Assembly (NCBI GenBank): GCA_016463225.1
Contig: JAEMRT010000034.1
Coordinates: forward strand, 1 to 48,004
DNA from: Sphingopyxis sp.
GTDB taxonomy: Bacteria; Pseudomonadota; Alphaproteobacteria; Sphingomonadales; Sphingomonadaceae
Direction: 5' to 3'
DNA: 48,004 nucleotides
Shown here: piece after piece, positions 42,420 through 48,004 of the stretch
Position numbering within the stretch: position 1 is the first letter of the stretch
How the letters are laid out: every line of letters starts with the position of its first letter
Notes under the pieces: model-generated
The model's input: the letters and a program-made list of their open reading frames with translations, nothing else
The model's database searches: none
What the model was told of the DNA's origin: nothing
Program-made: the position numbers and the translations under genes

Positions 42420-44058
42420 TGGGGCCTCCGCCGCCTTCGGGGGTGACCCAGTTTATATTCTGGGTCGGATCCTTGATGTCGCACGTCTTGCAATGGACGC
42501 AATTCTGCGCGTTGATGACGAATTTGGGATCGCCCTCGGCCTCGCCGACAATTTCATAGACCCCCGCCGGGCAATAGCGCTGCGCGGGCTCGTCGTACAT
42601 CGGCAGGTTATAGGCGACCGGGATCGACGGATCTTTCAGCTGCAAATGGACCGGCTGGTCTTCCTCATGGTTGGTGTTCGACACGAACACCGACGACAGG
42701 CGGTCAAAGGTCAACACCCCGTCGGGCTTCGGATAGTCGGGCTTCGGCATCATGTCGGCGCGGTACAGGCTCTCATTGTCCGGATGATGCTTCATCGTGA
42801 ACGGGACTTTGATCTTGAGCGTTTCGAGCCACATCGTGATCCCAGACAGGATCGTCCCGCCCAGATCGCCCCATTTTTCGACGAGCGGCAGCACGTTGCG
42901 GACGACGCTCAGCTCTTTCTTGACCCAGCTGTCGTCATAGGCCGCCTGATAGGCATCAAGCGTGTCGCTGCCGCGCCCGGCGGTCACCGCCGCAAACGCC
43001 GCTTCGGCCGCCATCATCCCCGATTTCATCGCGGTGTGGGTGCCCTTGATCCGCGGGACGTTGAGGAAACCAGCGCTGTCACCGATCAGCGCGCCGCCCG
43101 GAAACGCCAGCTTCGGCACCGACTGGTAACCGCCGTCGCTGATCGCGCGCGCGCCATAGGACACGCGCTTGCCGCCCTTCAGAATCTTGGCGATCTCGGG
43201 ATGCGTCTTCCACTTCTGCATCTCCTGAAACGGGGAGATGTGCGGGTTGCGGTAATTGAGCCAGGTCACGAAACCCAGCGCGACCTGTCCGTTCGCCTGA
43301 TGGTACAAAAACCCGCCGCCATTGGCATTTTCGTCGAGCGGCCAGCCCTGGGTGTGGATCACCCGGCCCGACGCATGGTTCGCGGGATCGATGTCCCACA
43401 GTTCCTTGACGCCCAAACCGTAAACCTGCGGCTCGCAATCGGCGTCGAGCGCGAATTGCGGCTTGAGCATCTTGGTCAGATGCCCGCGCACCCCTTCGCC
43501 GAAAAACGTATATTTCGCATGGAGCTCCAGCCCCGGCGCATAATCGCCCTTGTGGCTGCCATCGCGCGCGACACCCATATCGCCGGTCGCGACGCCTTTG
43601 ACCGATCCGTCGTCGTTGTACAGGATCTCGGCCGCCGGAAAGCCGGGGAAGATTTCGACGCCCAAGCCTTCGGCCTGTTCGGCAAGCCAGCGGCACAGAT
43701 TGCCTAGGCTGCCGGTGTACGTCCCCTTGTTGTGCATGAAGCCGGGGGTGATGATGTGCGGCACCCCAATCTTCTTGGTCTTGGTCAGCACCCAATGCTG
43801 GTTGTCGTTGACCGGTACCTCGGCCATCGGACAGCCTTGCGTCCGCCATTCGGGGAGCAGTTCGTCGAGCGATTTGGGGTCGATCACCGCGCCCGACAGG
43901 ATATGCGCGCCGACCTCGGACCCTTTTTCAAGGATACAGACCGACAGCTCGCTGCCCGCTTCATTCGCCAGTTGTTTGAGGCGGATCGCCGCTGAAAGTC
44001 CCGCCGGTCCCGCACCGACAATGACCACGTCATAGGGCATCGATTCCCGTTCGCTCAC
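42403..44058 (-). CDS. Electron-transfer flavoprotein-ubiquinone oxidoreductase
   Basis: 551 aa. Passes electrons from ETF, and so from fatty-acid and amino-acid dehydrogenases, to ubiquinone in the inner membrane. The FAD site is VVIVGAGPAGLSAAIRL near the N-terminus. AHILSGAVIDP and GALIGDSAGFLNVPRIKGTH are conserved core blocks. The C-terminal [4Fe-4S] ferredoxin-like domain has its ligands in RYCPAGVYE and NCVHCKTCDIKDP. The start is a GTG at 44058 (ATG at 44040 also possible). Its last codons contain the ribosome site of the TPR gene. Confidence 0.95.
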   Translation of the reverse strand: MSERESMPYDVVIVGAGPAGLSAAIRLKQLANEAGSELSVCILEKGSEVGAHILSGAVIDPKSLDELLPEWRTQGCPMAEVPVNDNQHWVLTKTKKIGVPHIITPGFMHNKGTYTGSLGNLCRWLAEQAEGLGVEIFPGFPAAEILYNDDGSVKGVATGDMGVARDGSHKGDYAPGLELHAKYTFFGEGVRGHLTKMLKPQFALDADCEPQVYGLGVKELWDIDPANHASGRVIHTQGWPLDENANGGGFLYHQANGQVALGFVTWLNYRNPHISPFQEMQKWKTHPEIAKILKGGKRVSYGARAISDGGYQSVPKLAFPGGALIGDSAGFLNVPRIKGTHTAMKSGMMAAEAAFAAVTAGRGSDTLDAYQAAYDDSWVKKELSVVRNVLPLVEKWGDLGGTILSGITMWLETLKIKVPFTMKHHPDNESLYRADMMPKPDYPKPDGVLTFDRLSSVFVSNTNHEEDQPVHLQLKDPSIPVAYNLPMYDEPAQRYCPAGVYEIVGEAEGDPKFVINAQNCVHCKTCDIKDPTQNINWVTPEGGGGPNYPNM

Positions 44059-44178
44059 TTGGCTTACCCTTTCTGCCGTCCCGGCGCCGATCGTTCATCG
44101 TAAGCGGCGCTCATTCTGTCACGAAATGCGATGCCCGCCAATTGACGGGTCCGTCAACCACCTGTTTGGTGTAAATCG

Positions 44179-44967
44179 ATGGGCGCGACGAATTCAGCTT
44201 TGCTGGCAGACAGCATTTGCGACTGGTGGTCGCTCGCGGGCGTCGATGCGTTGGTGGGCGAGGAACCCGCGGGTTGGCTCGTCCTGCCGCCGGCGAACGA
44301 CGCTGCGGCACCCAAGCCCAAACCGGCTATCGCGACCGAACCCGAATACGTCCCTCTGCCCGCCATTTTGCAGCGTCGGGAAGCGCCGGAGACGGTTGAA
44401 GCGAAGGGACCGGTCGTCTTTCCTGACGTTTGGGATGATTTCCAGCACTGGCTGGCGACGAGCGATGAGGTGCCGGGCAGCCAGTGGGACGCGCGCCGCA
44501 TATTGCCCGTCGGTCAGACGAACGCACCGCTCATGCTGCTCACCGCATGGCCCGAAATCGACGACCAGCGCGACGGCGCATTGTTCACCGGCGCCGCGGG
44601 CCAGTTGCTCGACGCGATGCTGCGCGCAATCGGGACGACGCGCGATGCCTGCTATATCGCCAGCCTCGCCGTCACCCGTCCAGCAGGCGGGCGCTGCGAC
44701 GGCAATGAAGCGGCAGACCTCGACCGGCTGCTGTGGCATCACCTCCGGCTCGCCAACCCCGAACGATTGTTGCTCATCGGCAGCGACATCGTTCGCATGG
44801 CGGCGGCGACGGGCCTGCCCGAAACGCGCGGCAAGTTACTCGATATTAACCAAGATGGCGGCAAGGTGGAGACGGTGGCTGTGGCGCATCCCGCGATGCT
44901 CCTGGCCCGGCCCGCGCAAAAGGCGGCGGCATGGGACAGCCTGAAACTGCTCAACCGGGGACGTTGA
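44179..44967 (+). CDS. Uracil-DNA glycosylase-like protein, altered active site
   Basis: 262 aa. Residues 110-260 follow the family 4/5 uracil-DNA glycosylase layout: GALFTGAAGQLLDAML (133-148) corresponds to the P-F-V-G-x-A-G-x-L-L motif, and AHPAMLLARPAQKAAAWDSL (236-255) to the H-P-S/A motif B. But the catalytic G-E-x-P-G stretch reads TAWPE (122-126), and the four iron-sulfur Cys are not in place. The N-terminal 100 residues are not conserved. It may have lost glycosylase activity, or may use a different base. It starts an operon with a lytic transglycosylase, three bases before that gene's start. Confidence 0.72.
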   Translation: MGATNSALLADSICDWWSLAGVDALVGEEPAGWLVLPPANDAAAPKPKPAIATEPEYVPLPAILQRREAPETVEAKGPVVFPDVWDDFQHWLATSDEVPGSQWDARRILPVGQTNAPLMLLTAWPEIDDQRDGALFTGAAGQLLDAMLRAIGTTRDACYIASLAVTRPAGGRCDGNEAADLDRLLWHHLRLANPERLLLIGSDIVRMAAATGLPETRGKLLDINQDGGKVETVAVAHPAMLLARPAQKAAAWDSLKLLNRGR

Positions 44968-44970
44968 CAG

Positions 44971-46737
44971 ATGAAAATGATGACCAGAACTTTTGCTTCA
45001 GGCGCAATTTTGGCGGCAGTCGCTGCGGCAACGCCCGCCTTGGCGGCCGATGCCAGCAGCCGCGACATGGTGGCCGCGCCGCAAACCGTACCCGACATTC
45101 TGAGTGCGAAACAAAAGCAGCTGTACACGCAGGTGCTGACGGCAATCCGCGGCCAGCGCTGGGCTGAAGCCAAGGCGCTGCTCGACGGGTCGGACAACGG
45201 CCCACTCACCGATTTCCTGCGCGCCGAACTGCTCACCGCACCGAACAGCCCGCGCGCCGAAGTGACCGACATCCTGCCGATCCTGTCGCGGTCGCCCTAT
45301 TTGCCGCAGGCCGAGCAACTCGGCCGCCTCGCCGCCAAGCGCGGTGCAACCGACCTGCCGTCGCTCCCCTCGCAAGCCCGCCTCGCCTGGGCCGGCAGTG
45401 CGCCGCGCCGCCTCGGCGCCGACGCGGTCAGCAGTGATCCCGCCGCCGCCGAGCTGACCCGCACCATCCCCGACCGGATCAAGAATGACGATCCCGCGGG
45501 CGCCGAGGCTTTGCTCAACGCGGTCGCCGAGCGACTGACCCCCGAAGCCCGCGACGAATGGCGCCAGAAGGTCGCCTGGTCCTATTATATCGAAAATGAC
45601 GACGCCAACGCGCTCCGCCTCGCCGCGGAATGCACCGGCGGACGCAGCGCCTGGTCGACGCAGGGCGCGTGGGTGCAGGGGCTCGCCGCGTGGCGCACCC
45701 GCGACTATCGCACCGCGCTGACCGCCTTCGACCGCGTCTCGCGCGAAGCCCCCGACAGCGAACTGCGCGCCGCGGCCTATTATTGGGCCGCACGCGCCGC
45801 AATCGCCGCCGGCGACCCCGCGTCGGTGCAATCGCGCCTGCGCGCCGCCGCTGCCAACGAAGAAACCTTCTACGGCATGCTCGCGGTCGAAACGCTCGGC
45901 GTCGCCACGACCAGCCAGCGCGAAATGGTTCGCGCCGATCGCTCCGCCTGGCGCGCGCTCGAAAGCCTGCCGAACGTCCGCGCTGCCATGGCGCTGTCGG
46001 AGATCGGCGAGGACAAATATGCCGACGCGGCCCTCCGTCATCAGGCGCGGATCGGCGATGCGCGCCAGCACGAACAGTTGCTCGCGATCGCAGGTTCGCT
46101 CAGCCTGCCCGAAACGCAGCTCTATCTTGCCCATAACACCCCGCAGGGCCGCAAACCCGCCGCGCAGGCGCGTTACCCGCAGCCCAAATGGGAACCCAAC
46201 GGCGGATGGAAGGTCGATCCGGCGCTCGTCTTTGCCCACACCCTCCAGGAATCGCGCTTCCAGCGCACCGTCGTCAGCCCCGCAGGCGCCTATGGCCTGA
46301 TGCAGGTCCGCCCCGGCACCGCGCGCGACGTCGCGCGCTGGCGCGGCGACAGCATCGACACCGCCGATCTGCGCATCCCCGCGGTCAACATGGATATGGG
46401 GCAAAGCTATCTGCAATATCTCGCCCGCGACGTCTCGACCGGCGGCCAGCTGCCCAAGGTGATCGCCGCGTATAACGCCGGACCCGCCCCGATCGCGCGC
46501 TGGCAGTCCGAAATCCGCGACAATGGCGACCCACTGCTCTACATGGAATCGATCCCCTATTGGGAAACGCGCGGCTATGTCGGCATCGTGCTGCGCAATT
46601 ACTGGATGTACGAAGCGCAGCAGGGCAAGCCCTCGGTCAGCCGCGCCGCGCTCGCGCAGGGCAAATGGCCGCGCTTCCCCGATGGCAAGGACCGCACCCG
46701 GCTGAGCTATGCGGGCGGCTTGGCCAATGCCGATTGA
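44971..46737 (+). CDS. Soluble lytic murein transglycosylase (SLT domain)
   Basis: 588 aa with a signal peptide (residues 1-25, ending ALAAD). The N-terminal two-thirds (about 40-390) is an alpha-helical superhelical U/L-like domain. The C-terminal SLT domain carries the catalytic Glu427 in TLQESRFQ, followed by [16 protein letters not shown] and [15 protein letters not shown]. It cleaves the MurNAc-GlcNAc bond to form 1,6-anhydro products during wall turnover. The stop overlaps the moaB start by 11 bases. The association with UDG-like and moaB genes is transcriptional and may not be functional. Confidence 0.95.
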   Translation: MKMMTRTFASGAILAAVAAATPALAADASSRDMVAAPQTVPDILSAKQKQLYTQVLTAIRGQRWAEAKALLDGSDNGPLTDFLRAELLTAPNSPRAEVTDILPILSRSPYLPQAEQLGRLAAKRGATDLPSLPSQARLAWAGSAPRRLGADAVSSDPAAAELTRTIPDRIKNDDPAGAEALLNAVAERLTPEARDEWRQKVAWSYYIENDDANALRLAAECTGGRSAWSTQGAWVQGLAAWRTRDYRTALTAFDRVSREAPDSELRAAAYYWAARAAIAAGDPASVQSRLRAAAANEETFYGMLAVETLGVATTSQREMVRADRSAWRALESLPNVRAAMALSEIGEDKYADAALRHQARIGDARQHEQLLAIAGSLSLPETQLYLAHNTPQGRKPAAQARYPQPKWEPNGGWKVDPALVFAHTLQESRFQRTVVSPAGAYGLMQVRPGTARDVARWRGDSIDTADLRIPAVNMDMGQSYLQYLARDVSTGGQLPKVIAAYNAGPAPIARWQSEIRDNGDPLLYMESIPYWETRGYVGIVLRNYWMYEAQQGKPSVSRAALAQGKWPRFPDGKDRTRLSYAGGLANAD

Positions 46738-47251
46738 CGAAAGCCTGACCTTCAAGCCGGTCCGCATCGCGCTGCTGACGATTTCGGACAGCCGCAGCGC
46801 GGCCGAGGACCGGTCGGGCGACAAGCTCGAAGAACTGCTGACCGCCGCGGGTCACATCCTCGCCGCCCGCGCGATCATCCGCGACGAAACCGACCTGATC
46901 GTCTCGCGCCTCCACAACTGGATCGACGATCCCGACGTCGACGTCGTCATCACCACCGGCGGCACCGGGCTGACCGGTCGCGACGTGACCCCCGAGGCGC
47001 TGCACCGGCTCGACGGCAAGGATATTCCCGGCTTCGGCGAACTGTTCCGCTGGCTCAGCTACCAGACGATCGGCACCTCGACGATCCAGTCGCGCGCCTG
47101 CGCGATCGTCGCGCGCGGCACCTATATTTTCGCGCTGCCCGGCTCGACCGGCGCGGTCACCGACGCGTGGGAAGGCATTTTGGCGACCCAGCTCGATAGC
47201 CGGCACAAGCCGTGCAATTTTGTCGAACTGATGCCGCGACTGATGGAATAG
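46727..47251 (+). CDS. moaB: Molybdenum cofactor biosynthesis protein B
   Basis: 174 aa from the ATG at 46727, inside the end of the transglycosylase gene. MoaB/MogA fold for molybdopterin adenylylation or related steps. [20 protein letters not shown] (15-34) and [16 protein letters not shown] (about 76-91) are the family's binding motifs, with [17 protein letters not shown] near the C-terminus. No other moa genes are in the window. Confidence 0.93.
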   Translation: MPIDESLTFKPVRIALLTISDSRSAAEDRSGDKLEELLTAAGHILAARAIIRDETDLIVSRLHNWIDDPDVDVVITTGGTGLTGRDVTPEALHRLDGKDIPGFGELFRWLSYQTIGTSTIQSRACAIVARGTYIFALPGSTGAVTDAWEGILATQLDSRHKPCNFVELMPRLME

Positions 47252-47269
47252 AGCCAACTTTACCCATTT

Positions 47270-47341
47270 CGTCACCCCGGACTTGATCCGGGATCCATTG
47301 CGTCACCGCTGAATGGATGCCGGATCAAGTCCGGCATGACG
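47270..47341. repeat. Palindromic repeat, CGTCACCCCGGACTTGATCC type
   Basis: A 72-bp inverted repeat, with inner stems CCGGACTTGATCCGG and CCGGATCAAGTCCGG and CGTCA/TGACG ends. It is a common variant of the alphaproteobacterial dispersed palindromes and lies between moaB and the radical SAM gene. Confidence 0.85.
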
Positions 47342-47371
47342 AAGCTTCAATAGTCGATTTTCAGCCTCTTT

Positions 47372-47386
47372 GTTCTTTATTTGTTC
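47372..47386 (+). promoter_or_regulatory. LexA box (GTTC-N7-GTTC)
   Basis: GTTC TTTATTT GTTC, an exact match to the SOS operator established for alphaproteobacteria. It is 24 bases upstream of the radical SAM start, a position that would block transcription when LexA is bound. It suggests that this gene is DNA-damage inducible. Confidence 0.7.
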
Positions 47387-47410
47387 TCCGCGAAACGGTA
47401 AACTCCCTCG

Positions 47411-48004
47411 GTGGAACCAGGCAAACCCCTTCCCCCGACCTCCGGTCGCGGCGCCCCCGCCAACCCGCGCCCGACGCGCACCGGATCGCTCGACCGCGAG
47501 GCTGATGGCGACTGGCTCGACACCGCCGAACTGATCGACGGCGCGCCGCCGCCGCTGCGCACGACCGTCACCGTCGAACATCCCAAAACGATCATCGCGC
47601 GCAACACGTCGCCCGACATCGGCTTCGACCGCTCGATCAACCCCTATCGCGGCTGCGAGCATGGCTGCATCTATTGCTACGCGCGCCCGACCCACGCCTT
47701 TCACGACCTCTCGCCCGGCCTCGATTTCGAAAGCCGCCTGTTCGCCAAGCCCGACGCCGCACGACTGCTACGCGCCGAACTGGCAAAACGCGGCTACACC
47801 CCGGCGCCGCTCGCGATCGGCACCAACACCGACGGCTACCAACCGATCGAGCGCGAATGGGGCATCACCCGCTCGGTAATCGAGGTGCTTGCCGAAACGC
47901 GCCACCCGCTGCTCATCACCACCAAGTCCGACCGGCTGCTCCGCGACATCGACCTGCTCGCCGCGATGGCGCGCGACAATCTGGTCGGCGTCGCGATCTC
48001 GGTC
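47411..48004 (+). CDS. PA0069-family radical SAM protein (3' end cut by window)
   Basis: 198 codons visible, starting at a GTG (47411) and running off the window. The SAM-cluster motif is CEHGCIYCYARP (C-x3-C-x2-C), preceded by the family block GFDRSINPYRGCEHG. TNTDGYQPIEREWGITRSVIE continues the TIM-barrel. The PA0069 group resembles SplB spore-photoproduct-lyase-like enzymes; no substrate is known. With the LexA box just upstream, a DNA-repair role is likely but inferred. No strong ribosome site is visible at the GTG. Confidence 0.88.
   Translation, partial: MEPGKPLPPTSGRGAPANPRPTRTGSLDREADGDWLDTAELIDGAPPPLRTTVTVEHPKTIIARNTSPDIGFDRSINPYRGCEHGCIYCYARPTHAFHDLSPGLDFESRLFAKPDAARLLRAELAKRGYTPAPLAIGTNTDGYQPIEREWGITRSVIEVLAETRHPLLITTKSDRLLRDIDLLAAMARDNLVGVAISV

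Noticed and set aside
1..48004. tRNA/rRNA genes, CRISPR arrays, prophage or IS elements
   Set aside because: No cloverleaf with a T-psi-C box, no regularly spaced repeats and no transposase, integrase or capsid-like protein was seen; the repeats present are isolated palindromes.

Overview
The window is about 48 kb of GC-rich, densely packed bacterial chromosome. Gene content and protein style point to an alphaproteobacterium of the Sphingomonadaceae, with Sphingopyxis or a close relative the best guess. Evidence for this: a C4-pathway 5-aminolevulinate synthase, an alphaproteobacterial LexA box, an ornithine decarboxylase leader of alphaproteobacterial type, and dispersed CGTCATCCCGG-type palindromes in the gaps. 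I see no tRNA or rRNA gene, CRISPR array, prophage or transposase. All genes look chromosomal and mostly housekeeping. The first and last genes are cut by the window edges.

Layout. 1-2.8 kb: lepB-rnc-era operon plus a small membrane protein. 2.8-8.3 kb (minus): secreted lipase-like hydrolase, topA, and a VWA-domain exported protein. 8.4-12.7 kb: prolyl-4-hydroxylase-like oxygenase, dprA-plsY (minus), murI, and a secreted Cys-rich protein. 13-15 kb: hemA, a nitroreductase and a small membrane protein. 15.2-19.1 kb: a cytochrome b561-YceI fusion facing a GNAT, ECF sigma, RskA-type anti-sigma and fasciclin cluster. 19.2-29 kb: lipoprotein and Ser/Thr dehydratase, then a polyamine region with carboxynorspermidine synthase, carboxynorspermidine decarboxylase and ornithine decarboxylase, interleaved with two hydrolases, a DUF486 protein and a cNMP-domain flavoprotein. 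29.3-34.1 kb: LuxR-type regulator, MFS transporter, class III CoA-transferase, tandem MAPEG proteins. 34.2-44.1 kb (minus): RNA uracil methyltransferase and NAD(P)HX repair enzyme; lipoprotein and ilvD; and a tight amidohydrolase, ispE, TPR and ETF-QO operon. 44.2-48 kb: UDG-like protein, lytic transglycosylase, moaB, and a radical SAM gene behind a LexA box.

How the genes work together. Ornithine decarboxylase gives putrescine. The carboxynorspermidine synthase/decarboxylase pair can turn putrescine plus aspartate semialdehyde into spermidine without SpeD/SpeE, so the 20.8-29 kb stretch encodes a complete alternative spermidine route. The decarboxylase is preceded by a leader whose C-rich segment is perfectly complementary to the region covering its Shine-Dalgarno sequence. 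The sigma/anti-sigma/fasciclin block repeats the SigK-RskA-MPT70/83 arrangement known from mycobacteria.

The observations most worth following up are the ornithine decarboxylase leader, the terminator-like hairpin abutting the topA start codon, an apparent AUU start restoring a signal peptide on the TPR protein, the VWA protein carrying a TonB-receptor-plug-like segment, a LexA box in front of the radical SAM gene, and a 13-codon leader peptide coupled to a CoA-transferase. Function calls come from reading motifs by eye; no database or folding search was run.
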